A stretch of DNA of 64,000 nucleotides from positions 1 through 64,000 of the forward strand of contig CAYPNF010000009.1 in the NCBI GenBank assembly GCA_964411985.1, written 5' to 3'. This DNA comes from CAYPNF01 sp964411985 (GTDB taxonomy: Bacteria; Verrucomicrobiota; Verrucomicrobiia; Limisphaerales; J093). The notes beneath the pieces are model-generated. The model searched no databases. It had not been told where the DNA came from and saw only the letters and a list, made by a program, of their open reading frames with translations. The position numbers and the translations under genes are program-made. This document shows, one piece after another, positions 1 through 8,511 of the stretch (the first letter of the stretch is position 1; the number at the start of each line of letters is the position of its first letter).

Positions 1-744
1 GGCGACTCCATCACCGTGGCGCCGATCCAGACCCTGACGGACAAGGAGTACCAGATCATGCGAGACGCCTCCTTTGCCGTGATCCGAGCTGTGGGTGTGG
101 AAACGGGCGGTTCCAACATCCAATTCGCGGTGGACCCCGACACGGGCCGCATGGTGATCATCGAGATGAATCCCCGCGTCTCGCGCTCCTCCGCGCTGGC
201 CTCGAAGGCGCCCGGTTTCCCGAGCGCCAAGATCGCCGCCAAACTGGCTGTGTGATACCTGCTCGACGAGATTCGCAACGACATCACCCGCGAGACGCCT
301 GCCAGCTTTGAACCCACGATTGACTATGTCGTCGTGAAGATTCCCCGGTTTGCCTTCGAGAAATTTCCACAGGCCGACCCCACCCTGAACACTCAAATGA
401 AGTCGGTCGGGGAAGCGATGTCCATCGGGCGCACTTTCAAGGAATCACTCCAGAAATGCCTGCGGTCACTCGAGATCGGGCGAAGCGGGTTGGGTGGCGA
501 CGGCAAACCTTGGCGTGTCGGCACCGAATTGTATGGTGACCGCGATATTCTGCCCAGGGACCTGATCTCCCGCAAACTGACCATCCCCAACGCGGAACGC
601 ATTTTCTTTGTGCGGCATGCCCTGCGTGCCGGTTTCACGGTCGAAGACATTTTCCAGCTCACCAAGATCGACCGTTGGTTCCTGGTGCAGATCCAGGAGA
701 TTGTTGACTTCGAGGAAGTCCTGGCGGCGACCAAGGCGAGTTAG
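1..744 (+). pseudogene. carB: carB fragment: carbamoyl-phosphate synthase large subunit, internal stop and truncated
   Basis: Frame 1 is clearly the N-terminal synthetase half of CarB, which makes carbamoyl phosphate for arginine and pyrimidine synthesis. It has VETGGSNIQFAV, IEMNPRVSRSSALASKA and SAKIAAKLAV, then KIPRFAFEKFP, GEAMSIGRTFKESLQK and a tail near TKIDRWFLVQIQEIV. Two things are wrong. The reading frame is interrupted by TGA at 253-255, where the family has Gly (AKLAVGYTLDE in E. coli), a single G-to-T change. The frame then ends at 744, at about E. coli residue 485 of 1073, inside the oligomerisation domain; no other frame continues it before hisA. The 5' end lies outside the window. 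Split CarB proteins are known (Aquifex, Methanocaldococcus), so the end at 744 could be a natural short half, but the internal stop would still break it. A sequencing error at 253 is possible. Confidence 0.85.
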
Positions 745-803
745 GCCACCCTCCGGGCCTCGCAGCCTGGAGAAAGCAGCGGCGCGCTCCTTTCAAGCAC
801 ACC

Positions 804-1586
804 ATGTTTCGTCCCTGCATCGATCTTCATGCCGGCAAGGTGAAGCAAATCGTGGGAGGCACGCTCGGCGAACAACCTGGTGCGCCCCGCACGAACTTCG
901 TTTCAGACCGGCCCGCGTCGTGGTTTGCCGACCTCTACCGCCGCGATGGTCTTCGAGGCGGACATGTGATCCTGCTTGGAGAGGGGAACGAGGCTCCGGC
1001 TCGGGAAGCGCTGGGGGCGTATCCGGATGGACTGCAGGTGGGGGGTGGGGTGAACGCTGAAAACGCGAAAGCATGGCTGGAGGCCGGCGCCAGCCACGTC
1101 ATCGTGACCTCGTGGGTCTTCCGCGAAGGCCGCTTGGATTGGGATCGACTGCGCCAGCTCCAAGAGATCGTCGGGACCTCCCGACTGGTGCTGGACCTGA
1201 GCTGCCGGTTGCGCGACGGACGCTACTGGGTGGTCACCGACCGGTGGAAGAATTTTACCGAGATGGAGGTAAATCAAGTGACCCTCGTTACCCTGGCTAA
1301 GCACTGCGACGAATTCCTGGTTCACGCGGTGGATGTCGAGGGGCTCTGCCAGGGGATTGACTCCACTCTGGTGGAACAACTAGGCGAATGGACCCCGATC
1401 CCCACCACTTATGCGGGGGGAGCCAAATCGCTCGAGGACTTGGTTCGCGTGACCGAACTGGGAAAAGGGCGAGTCGATCTTACGATCGGATCGGCTTTGG
1501 ACATTTTTGGCGGCACGGGAGTGCGTTATGAAGATGCCGTGGCTTTCAACCGACAAACGAAAGCGCTTGAGGGAACAGAGTCTTGA
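804..1586 (+). CDS. hisA: HisA, eukaryote (HIS6)-type phosphoribosylformimino-AICAR ribotide isomerase
   Basis: A 260-residue TIM-barrel isomerase for the fourth step of histidine synthesis (ProFAR to PRFAR). The start MFRPCIDLHAGKVKQIVGGT and the later segments VIVTSWVF, RLVLDLSCR, YWVVTDRWKNFTEMEVN, FLVHAVDVEGLCQGID and LTIGSALDIFGG match the fungal and plant HIS6 branch from memory, including its length of about 260, rather than the usual bacterial HisA of about 240 residues. The barrel Asp at the start (CIDLH) and the DVEG Asp are present. It lies 60 bases behind the carB fragment and 33 bases before htpG, with no other his gene in view. The family call is firm; histidine function is inferred from it. 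Confidence 0.88.
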   Translation: MFRPCIDLHAGKVKQIVGGTLGEQPGAPRTNFVSDRPASWFADLYRRDGLRGGHVILLGEGNEAPAREALGAYPDGLQVGGGVNAENAKAWLEAGASHVIVTSWVFREGRLDWDRLRQLQEIVGTSRLVLDLSCRLRDGRYWVVTDRWKNFTEMEVNQVTLVTLAKHCDEFLVHAVDVEGLCQGIDSTLVEQLGEWTPIPTTYAGGAKSLEDLVRVTELGKGRVDLTIGSALDIFGGTGVRYEDAVAFNRQTKALEGTES

Positions 1587-1619
1587 CGGAAACAAAAACA
1601 GCGATTATCGGAAGAATCG

Positions 1620-3473
1620 ATGAGCACAACAGAAAAACACCATTTTCAGGCGGAAATCCAGCAACTGCTGGATATCGTAATCCATTCTTTGTACACGGAT
1701 CGCGAGGTTTTTGTACGTGAACTCATATCCAACGCGGCCGACGCCTGCGAGCGTTTGCGCTTTCTCCAGACCTCAGGCCAGGGCGAAGTGTTCGATGGCG
1801 ACAAGCCGCTCGGCATTACCGTTACGGCCGATGAAAAAGCCGGTACCTTGTCCATCACCGACACCGGGGTGGGGATGACGGCAGCGGATCTTCGCGAAAA
1901 CCTCGGTACGATCGCCCATTCCGGCACCAAAGCCTTCCTCAAAGCCCTGGCGGAAAATCAGAAACCGGATGCTCACCTCATCGGGCAGTTTGGAGTCGGG
2001 TTTTACTCCGCTTTCATGGCCGCCAAGAAAGTCACAGTGCTTACCCGATCCTATCTTCCAGGCGAATCGGGATGGCGCTGGACCAGCGAGGGCGCCAATG
2101 GATACGAAATGGAGCCCGCCGAGAATTTGCCGCGCGGGACCCAGATTGTCTTGGAATTAAAGGAGGACGCCAAAGATTTCGCGAAGGGGTTCTCGCTGGA
2201 GCATATCATCCAGCGTTACTCCAATTTCGTGCAGTTCCCCATCGAGCTCAATGGCAAGCGCATCAATAACATTCAGGCCATCTGGGCACGACGAAAGAGC
2301 GAGGTCAAAGACGAGGAGTACAACGAGTTCTATCGTTACCTCGCCCACGACCACGAACCTCCCCTCTTCCGGCTCCACTTCTCCGCCGACGCCCCGCTGA
2401 GCATCCAGTCTCTGCTCTTTGTTCCGGCGATGAATTTCGAAACCCTGGGCATCTCCCGTACCGAATCGGAGGTGCACCTGTATTGCCGCAAGGTCCTGAT
2501 CGAGTCCCGGGCCAAAGGGCTCCTGCCGGATTGGCTCCGGTTTCTCCGGGGAGTCGTGGACAGCGAGGACCTGCCGCTCAATGTTTCTCGCGAGCGGATG
2601 CAGGACTCCGAGCTGCTCAAGAAACTCAATCGCGCGTTGACGGGTCGATTCCTCAAGTTTCTCGATGAACAGGCTGAGAAGGAGCCAGCCACCTACGAGA
2701 AGTTCTATGCGCAGTACCAACGCTTTCTGAAAGAAGGGGTCTTACACGAGTACGAACACAAGGAAGCCCTCGCCAAACTCCTTCGGTTTGAGTCCTCGAG
2801 CACGGAGGCCGGAAAACAAACCTCGCTCGCCGAATACGTGAAGCGGATGCCCGAGGATCAAAAAGAGATCTACTACCTGCTCGTTCCCGACCGGGCAGCG
2901 GCCACCACCAGCCCCTATTTCGAAGTGTTCCACGCCCGGAAATACGAGGTGCTTTTTGTCTATGACCCCATCGACGAGTTTGTGCTCGACCGACTGGTCG
3001 AGTTCGAAAAGAAACTCGTGTCGGCCGCCGAGAAGGCCAGTCTGACCGCTCCGGCAGAGGCCGCCACCGGTGAAGCGCTTCCCGAGGACTCCGCGAAGGA
3101 ATTGGTGAAGTGGCTCAAGGAAACACTCGGGTCCCAGGTGGAGGAAGTTCGTGTTTCCCAGCGATTGGTGGATAGCCCCGCGGTGCTCGTGGAGAAGGAC
3201 AAACACATGACCGGCACCATGAAGAAGACCCTGAGGATGCTCGGCCGGAACGCGGACGCGGCCCCACCGGTCACCCAAGACCTCGAGATCAACCCGCGTC
3301 ACGGTTTGATCGTCCGCCTGGAGAAACTCCGGCAGAGCGATGCCGGTCTCGCTGCGAAAGTAGCGGCGCAGTTGCTCGACAACACCCGCATCGCCGCAGG
3401 GATGCTGGATGACCCTCGCACGATGCTCAAGCGCATTAACGAGCTCTTGGAGCAGGTGATGTCCAAGGCGTAG
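1620..3473 (+). CDS. htpG: Molecular chaperone HtpG (Hsp90)
   Basis: Cytosolic ATP-dependent chaperone of 617 residues, close to the usual bacterial Hsp90 length. The N-terminal GHKL ATPase shows FQAEIQQLLDIVIHSLYTDR, ELISNAADACERL, the ADTGVGM-like box ITDTGVGMT, LGTIAHSGTKAF and GQFGVGFYSAFMA. The middle domain shows RGVVDSEDLPLNVSRE, which contains the conserved catalytic-loop Arg. The C-terminal dimerisation domain ends in LLEQVMSKA. The start ATG at 1620 gives the expected N-terminus. It follows hisA by 33 bases on the same strand and could be co-transcribed. Nothing unusual is seen. Confidence 0.97.
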   Translation: MSTTEKHHFQAEIQQLLDIVIHSLYTDREVFVRELISNAADACERLRFLQTSGQGEVFDGDKPLGITVTADEKAGTLSITDTGVGMTAADLRENLGTIAHSGTKAFLKALAENQKPDAHLIGQFGVGFYSAFMAAKKVTVLTRSYLPGESGWRWTSEGANGYEMEPAENLPRGTQIVLELKEDAKDFAKGFSLEHIIQRYSNFVQFPIELNGKRINNIQAIWARRKSEVKDEEYNEFYRYLAHDHEPPLFRLHFSADAPLSIQSLLFVPAMNFETLGISRTESEVHLYCRKVLIESRAKGLLPDWLRFLRGVVDSEDLPLNVSRERMQDSELLKKLNRALTGRFLKFLDEQAEKEPATYEKFYAQYQRFLKEGVLHEYEHKEALAKLLRFESSSTEAGKQTSLAEYVKRMPEDQKEIYYLLVPDRAAATTSPYFEVFHARKYEVLFVYDPIDEFVLDRLVEFEKKLVSAAEKASLTAPAEAATGEALPEDSAKELVKWLKETLGSQVEEVRVSQRLVDSPAVLVEKDKHMTGTMKKTLRMLGRNADAAPPVTQDLEINPRHGLIVRLEKLRQSDAGLAAKVAAQLLDNTRIAAGMLDDPRTMLKRINELLEQVMSKA

Positions 3474-3496
3474 TACCCACGCCCCGGCTCATTCTC

Positions 3497-6019
3497 TCAC
3501 TTGCGCTTGCTTAGTTCGGCCTTCACCCGCAAGAGCGTGAACGAATACGGCGCGAACTCGTGGGTGAACCGCGCACTCGGGATCAGGCGGCGACTTGACA
3601 GAGGCACGATCCTGTAAGGTTCGGCCATCGAGTTGTTGTCGTCGAGGCGGTCAGAGCGCAGCACCGTGAGCCTGACTTCGCTGTCGAGCTTTCCTGTGCC
3701 AGCCAGGTTGATGCTGCCCTGGACAGGACGTCGGGAGGTGTTGATGACCCTCACGACAACATCCCCTGAAGCCTCATGAAGTCCGGCGGAAGCCAGGAAC
3801 TTTTCCGAACTCGGCGCGGAGACGTCGTGGATGAGCTTGCCATCCAGGGAACAAAGGATGCGGCTGCCGCGGAGTTCAATTTGGATGTCGTACCAGCGAT
3901 TCGCCTCAATGGTGCCTGCCACTCGCTGCCCCACGGCGGAACGATTGAACTCGACGCCATGCTCCCGGTTGCCCCAACCACCCAGGTTCCACCAGTATTG
4001 ATCCGTACCCTTGCGCCCAAACGAAACCAGGAAACCTTCGGGCCCCTTCAACTTCCGGGCCTTGACTTTTACCGTGTAGTCGGTCCAGTCCCGGTCCATC
4101 AGATGCGCGATCCCCACCACGCTGTCCTTTTGCCTCCATGCACCGTCCTCCGCCGACCAACTGCCACTTTCTTCCGTCCACCCCTGCGGCTTGGTCCCCA
4201 GATTGGCTTCGTAAATCACCTTTCCATCCCTCTCCACGCGGAGATCTTTGAATTCGGCAGAGGTGTCCCATGTGCCTAAGCCGATCGACCCGCAGATGGG
4301 AGGAACTGGCGGTGCCTGGAAATCGACGAGGGTGGACACGGTGTAGTCCGGTCGGTTCGACCCAAACAGTCTCCAGAGATGATAGGAAACGGTCCCGTAG
4401 GAGTGGGTGCTGTCGAAGTAGATCATGCCGTGCCAACCGCTGCGCCCATTCACGTGGGCTAGGAGGGGGGCGTAAGAGACCATCTTGACGACATCCGCAT
4501 TTCGCTCCTGCCCCATCAGGTAGGCCCCTTCCCCTAGTGCGGAGTAGATATTCCCCTTGTCTGGCCCGCCCTCTTCTGAAGTCACCGCCACCTCACCCAA
4601 GTAGACCGGTGGCAGTTGACGGTCGCGCTTTGCGTACATGTCCGCGTTGGCCAGGAACCACTGCGGGGTGTTGTAGTAGTGGTTGTCCTCGATGTCGAAC
4701 TGACACCCCTTCATCAGATCTCGGCTGATCCACGACAGGTCCGCGATGTAGGAGATGTCCGGATACCTGGCCTTGAGGACCGGATGGATGTACTGGTAGC
4801 GTTCGGCAAACTCCTTGCCGCCATTCTCGTTGCCGATCTCAACCATCTTGAGCTGGAATGGTTTTTTGCGTCCGTCCCGGGCCCGGGCCTTGCCCCAAGG
4901 GGTGGCCGTGCTCCCATTGGCGTACTCGATGGCATCGACAAAGTTCGTCAGGACCCAGCCCATTTCGGGCATGGGTAGGTTTTCGGAATGGCGGAAGAGG
5001 CAGCTCTGGCCTGCGAATCCTACATGCAAGGGTTCCGCACCCAGATCTTCGCAGAACTGCAGGTACTCCAGGAAGCCCATCCCGTGGGTGTGGCGATAGT
5101 TCCAGGCGCTCCACTTCTCTTTCCTTTGTTCCAGCGGCCCTACGGTGTCCTTCCAATTGTAGGCCGTTTCAATCGTGCCTCCTTCCACCTCGCACCCCCC
5201 CGGGAACCGCACAAACCGAGGCTGTAGGTCGGCGATCATCTGTGCCAGGTCCGCCCGCAAACCGTTAGGACGATTCTTCCAGGTTTTGGCGGGGAAGAGG
5301 GAGACAAAGTCCAGCCACACTGTTCCAGGCGACGAGGCGCTGAGCACGAGCCGACACTTTGGATCAGTGCGGGTTGCGATCAGGGTGGCCTGGAATTTCT
5401 TCCAATCGAGTCCCAGCCCCTTGACCTCGACCGGCGTGGTGCACGGTTGGGCCGAGCTATCCTCCAACGTAACCCGGATGGAGCCGGCGAAGCCATCGGC
5501 GCACCGCGCGTAGAACGAGAGCTTGTAGCGATCTTCTTCCGAGGCGGCGATCCCCCAGTAACCTTCATTGGCAATCGCTAATCGACCTCCGGCCACCGTC
5601 TCGATCCGCCATTCCAGCGAGCGTGGGCTGGCGGAGCTGAGAGGTTTCTCGAAGCTCAGTTTGACACTGCCCTTGGCCGATCCCTCCTGTACCAGCGACC
5701 AATAGGGAAGCCCATTGGTGTCGTGAGAAAAACCAGCGTCCCATCCCATGCCGTCCGGCCCACTCCCATCAACCCATCGGCCTTGCTTGAAGACGCACCC
5801 CTCCGGCGGCGTGGCGTCCTCGAAGGCGCGGTTACGCACCAACTCCGCGTAAAGGCCGCCATCGACCCCATGGTTGATCTCCTCGAGGAATATGCCGTAG
5901 AAGTTTGGATGAATCCGAGGCCCCGCCTTGGACGCATCAATATCGATAACAGCAGTAGCAGCACAGAGGGCCGGGGCGAGTAAGCCAATACAGGAGAGGC
6001 GCAGTAGCGGGCAAAACAT
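3497..6019 (-). CDS. GH51 alpha-L-arabinofuranosidase with extra sandwich domain
   Basis: Secreted 840-residue exo-enzyme that should release alpha-L-arabinofuranose from arabinan, arabinoxylan or arabinogalactan. A signal peptide (residues 1 to about 20, ending in LCAATA) is followed by a carbohydrate-binding-like beta-sandwich (about 90-240) and the GH51 barrel. The barrel has VRFPGG (270-275), the acid/base Glu in EIGNENGG (E398) and the nucleophile Glu in YLGEVAVTSEEGG (E476). Between barrel and C-terminal sandwich lies an extra concanavalin-like domain (about 570-720) with QYWWNLGGWGN and CSLDGKLIHDV, common in large secreted members. It is convergent with htpG and lies downstream of ndk. 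No linked transporter or regulator is adjacent. Confidence 0.93.
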   Translation of the reverse strand: MFCPLLRLSCIGLLAPALCAATAVIDIDASKAGPRIHPNFYGIFLEEINHGVDGGLYAELVRNRAFEDATPPEGCVFKQGRWVDGSGPDGMGWDAGFSHDTNGLPYWSLVQEGSAKGSVKLSFEKPLSSASPRSLEWRIETVAGGRLAIANEGYWGIAASEEDRYKLSFYARCADGFAGSIRVTLEDSSAQPCTTPVEVKGLGLDWKKFQATLIATRTDPKCRLVLSASSPGTVWLDFVSLFPAKTWKNRPNGLRADLAQMIADLQPRFVRFPGGCEVEGGTIETAYNWKDTVGPLEQRKEKWSAWNYRHTHGMGFLEYLQFCEDLGAEPLHVGFAGQSCLFRHSENLPMPEMGWVLTNFVDAIEYANGSTATPWGKARARDGRKKPFQLKMVEIGNENGGKEFAERYQYIHPVLKARYPDISYIADLSWISRDLMKGCQFDIEDNHYYNTPQWFLANADMYAKRDRQLPPVYLGEVAVTSEEGGPDKGNIYSALGEGAYLMGQERNADVVKMVSYAPLLAHVNGRSGWHGMIYFDSTHSYGTVSYHLWRLFGSNRPDYTVSTLVDFQAPPVPPICGSIGLGTWDTSAEFKDLRVERDGKVIYEANLGTKPQGWTEESGSWSAEDGAWRQKDSVVGIAHLMDRDWTDYTVKVKARKLKGPEGFLVSFGRKGTDQYWWNLGGWGNREHGVEFNRSAVGQRVAGTIEANRWYDIQIELRGSRILCSLDGKLIHDVSAPSSEKFLASAGLHEASGDVVVRVINTSRRPVQGSINLAGTGKLDSEVRLTVLRSDRLDDNNSMAEPYRIVPLSSRRLIPSARFTHEFAPYSFTLLRVKAELSKRK

Positions 6020-6207
6020 AGGGTGGCTGGTCAGCTGAAGGTTCAGTTCAAGTCGGCGCGCATTCGATGGGTGCCAGCATGGCGGTGGGCGGGGCGGGAG
6101 CTCAACGCCATTTCGCGAAAAAGAAACGCCAGAACGCGAACGGAGCGGAGGTAGGCTCTCGTCTCCCGGTTGTCACGGCGTGGGCCTACCGACAGTGTCT
6201 GGGACGC

Positions 6208-6654
6208 TCACCCCTTCGTGGCTCCGAACCAAATCTCGATCTCTGCCTCGGCGCAGGCCTGGCTCTCAGCGCTGTGGAGCAAGTTCTGCGTGGTGCGCTC
6301 TTCCAGATTCGCCAGCTCCGCGGAATCGCAGCTCAGATCCCCTCGCAGAGTGCCTGGAGCCGCAGCCGTCGGCGAAGTGACCCCCGTGAGCTTGCGCACG
6401 ATTCCCACCGCGTTCCTGCCGCTGACTTCAACGGCGATCACGTTCCGGTTTGCCATCCATTTCCGATTTCGCTCCGCTATGACCGGGAGACGCTCCTCGA
6501 GGTCGGCATAGTGGGCACGCAGTTTTGCCTCGGTTGCTTCCACCGTGGCGATGCGCTGAATTCGCAGTCCAGTAGCCTCAATCCTGCGGAGGATCTCGCC
6601 GATCAATCCGCGCTCGATCGCATCCGGTTTCAGAAGAATGAGAGTTCGCTCCAT
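6208..6654 (-). CDS. ndk: Nucleoside diphosphate kinase
   Basis: A 148-residue NDP kinase that transfers the gamma phosphate of ATP to NDPs through a phosphohistidine. It opens with ERTLILLKPDAIERGLIGEI, has RNVIAVEVSGRNAV and GVTSPTAAAPGTLRGDL, and the catalytic His in NLLHSAES, the counterpart of NxxHGSDS. About ten residues between RGDL and the active site (CDSAELANLEER) place it with the longer NDK type rather than the E. coli type. It lies 7 bases downstream of the SGNH hydrolase gene on the same strand, so the two are probably one transcript, although no functional link is obvious. Confidence 0.93.
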   Translation of the reverse strand: MERTLILLKPDAIERGLIGEILRRIEATGLRIQRIATVEATEAKLRAHYADLEERLPVIAERNRKWMANRNVIAVEVSGRNAVGIVRKLTGVTSPTAAAPGTLRGDLSCDSAELANLEERTTQNLLHSAESQACAEAEIEIWFGATKG

Positions 6655-6661
6655 ACTTGGA

Positions 6662-7471
6662 TCACGCCCCGTTGCGCACCGCTTTCAGCCAGAAGTGGGC
6701 CATGAGGGCCGCGCCGGCTGCGGAGGGATGAACTCCATCTCCTGCCCAGTGGGCTGCCGGCGCATACTGAAGCGCTTGATCGAACATCGCCTGGAAAGGG
6801 ACGAAGACGGTCCGAAAATCGGTCGCAACCCTTCGCGCTGCTGCTTGATAGCCGTTGAATTCGGGAAACCACTTTTCGTTGACCGCGCCACAGCGAAGGA
6901 CGAAAGGCTCGCAAAGGACCAGGCGCACCTTGGGTAGGGACTTCCGAGTCCGTTCCAGCAACGCGCGGAGGTCGCGTTCGTAGATCTCCACGGTGCCTTT
7001 GTATCCTCCGTCCAACGTGTGCCAGTAGTCGTTCACCCCGATCAAGAGGCTGAGCACGTTGGGTTTCAGATCCAGGCAATCCTTTTGCCATCGCTCCGCC
7101 AGCTGACACACCTTGTGGCCGCTGATCCCTCGGTTGTAGATCTTCAGCCCATCCTCCGGCCGATCCACCAGCAGCTGCGCTGCCGCCAACCAGGCATAGC
7201 CATTTCCAAGAGCGCTCTGTTTGTTAGGCAGAGCCCCCTCCGCCCGGTTCCACCCCGCATCCGTGATGGAGTCACCTTGAAACAGAATCACGTCATTTCG
7301 AGCGACCCGGACGGGTTTGGTCACTTTCACGGTTTCGGAAGCCTGAACCGATTGCCACTGAGAGACCCCGGCTAGTCCTGCAGCCGCGATGGCGGCTCCC
7401 GAGGTCTTTAGGAACCCCCTGCGGCTGTGGCTGTCCCGGCCCGAGCAAAGCGTCTTATGTGTTTCCAGCAT
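6662..7471 (-). CDS. Tat-exported SGNH/GDSL-type hydrolase
   Basis: A 269-residue esterase-like protein of the SGNH fold. A twin-arginine signal (SRRGFLKTSGAAIAAAG) shows export in folded form. The four SGNH blocks are visible: nucleophile Ser in FQGDSITDAG, oxyanion Gly in NRGISGHK, Asn in LIGVNDYWH, and the Asp-His pair in AGDGVHPSAAG. Enzymes of this type in polysaccharide degraders often remove acetyl groups from plant glycans. That substrate is inference from the neighbouring GH51 enzyme. The gene is upstream of ndk with a 7-base gap. Confidence 0.9.
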   Translation of the reverse strand: MLETHKTLCSGRDSHSRRGFLKTSGAAIAAAGLAGVSQWQSVQASETVKVTKPVRVARNDVILFQGDSITDAGWNRAEGALPNKQSALGNGYAWLAAAQLLVDRPEDGLKIYNRGISGHKVCQLAERWQKDCLDLKPNVLSLLIGVNDYWHTLDGGYKGTVEIYERDLRALLERTRKSLPKVRLVLCEPFVLRCGAVNEKWFPEFNGYQAAARRVATDFRTVFVPFQAMFDQALQYAPAAHWAGDGVHPSAAGAALMAHFWLKAVRNGA

Positions 7472-7598
7472 AAAGATGAGAGTAAGTGATCCATTCGCAG
7501 CAACGCAACTGGATTTCTCTGGGTCTGGTCACGGAGACTGTGCCCCGGACGGTGACCGATGGCGGTGGCTGGACCAGCCTCGTCACTCCATGGAACGC

Positions 7599-8486
7599 TT
7601 ACTTGGTCAAATGATGTACCACGGGACCAATGGATTTGGCTTCGGGGGCAATGTTCTCCATCGCCATTCCGGCCGCCCCAAGGAAGAAAGCCAGCAGTAG
7701 CGCGGGGATCCAGGTGCGTCGAAAGGCGCCTAGCACCCAGAAGGATCCGTCTGTGCGTTTGAGTTTCTTATAGACTCCAGTCATGACCGCGGCATCGACC
7801 AAGATCTCGGCGAAGAGGGCCGGTGCGGTCCACACGACGTAAGCGCAAGCCACCAGACCGGCACAAAGCGCCGCCAGCGCGATGCCCACCAAGATCCCCT
7901 CGTCCCAGTCTAAGAGCGAGGTTGCTTTACTGCCAGCATCGATGCCCGAGTGGGTGCCATAGCTATGTCCTTTGAGGGGCGCTGACCAATCCAAGGCAGC
8001 GTCAAGTGCGTCTGCGGCGTCTGTTGGGGTGGCGAACGGCTCCTTGGCCAGATGAGAGCCCAGCCAACACCTGAGAAGCCCGAAAAAGACGATGTAGGCC
8101 AAGGCGACAGCGATTGGGTATCGCAAGGACATCCTGCCGATTCCGATATGCAGGAGGGCGTACGAAAAGAGGAACCCGCAGGCACCCGTGGCCAGAACCA
8201 GGAGAAACATCTGGCACCGAGGGGAATGGCTTTGCTCGAGCCACTCCTGTGTCTTGACGATGGAGCGTGATCGGGTCTGATTGTCTGCAGTCACGATGCT
8301 ATCGCATAATTGTTCAGAGCCTTTCTCGAAGCTCGTTGGGGTACAGACTGATTTGTTGAACTTAATCTCGGACTGCGCAAGGCGGCCATTACACTCTGGA
8401 CTGTCGTTTGGAAAAGGGGAAACAGGCTTTCGACCGGTGCAGGAAAGACCAACCGAAACACGCCGATGGTAAGGCTCGCACTTCAT
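7599..8486 (-). CDS. Hypothetical multi-pass membrane protein
   Basis: I do not recognise this family. With the start at 8486 it is 295 residues: a polar N-terminal part of about 90 residues with four Cys, then two hydrophobic helices (MFLLVLATGACGFLFSYALL and AVALAYIVFFGLLRCWLG), a soluble segment rich in Ala and Asp with GHSYGTHSGID, and three more helices (ILVGIALAALCAGLVACAYV, an Ala-rich segment before VYKKLKRTDGSFWVLG, and WIPALLLAFFLGAAGMAM). The frame stays open to 8837 but that would run into the ceramidase-like gene on the other strand, so I chose the Met at 8486. A shorter start at 8210 (203 residues) is also possible. Confidence 0.55.
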   Translation of the reverse strand: MKCEPYHRRVSVGLSCTGRKPVSPFPNDSPECNGRLAQSEIKFNKSVCTPTSFEKGSEQLCDSIVTADNQTRSRSIVKTQEWLEQSHSPRCQMFLLVLATGACGFLFSYALLHIGIGRMSLRYPIAVALAYIVFFGLLRCWLGSHLAKEPFATPTDAADALDAALDWSAPLKGHSYGTHSGIDAGSKATSLLDWDEGILVGIALAALCAGLVACAYVVWTAPALFAEILVDAAVMTGVYKKLKRTDGSFWVLGAFRRTWIPALLLAFFLGAAGMAMENIAPEAKSIGPVVHHLTK

Positions 8487-8511
8487 CCATAACTGAGTTA
8501 GCTTGAATGCC

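Noticed and set aside
253..255. Recoding of UGA as Gly (code 25-type) to explain the carB stop
   Set aside because: hisA, glmS, the ceramidase-like gene and the GH78 gene all end at TGA at family-consistent lengths, so UGA is a normal stop here.
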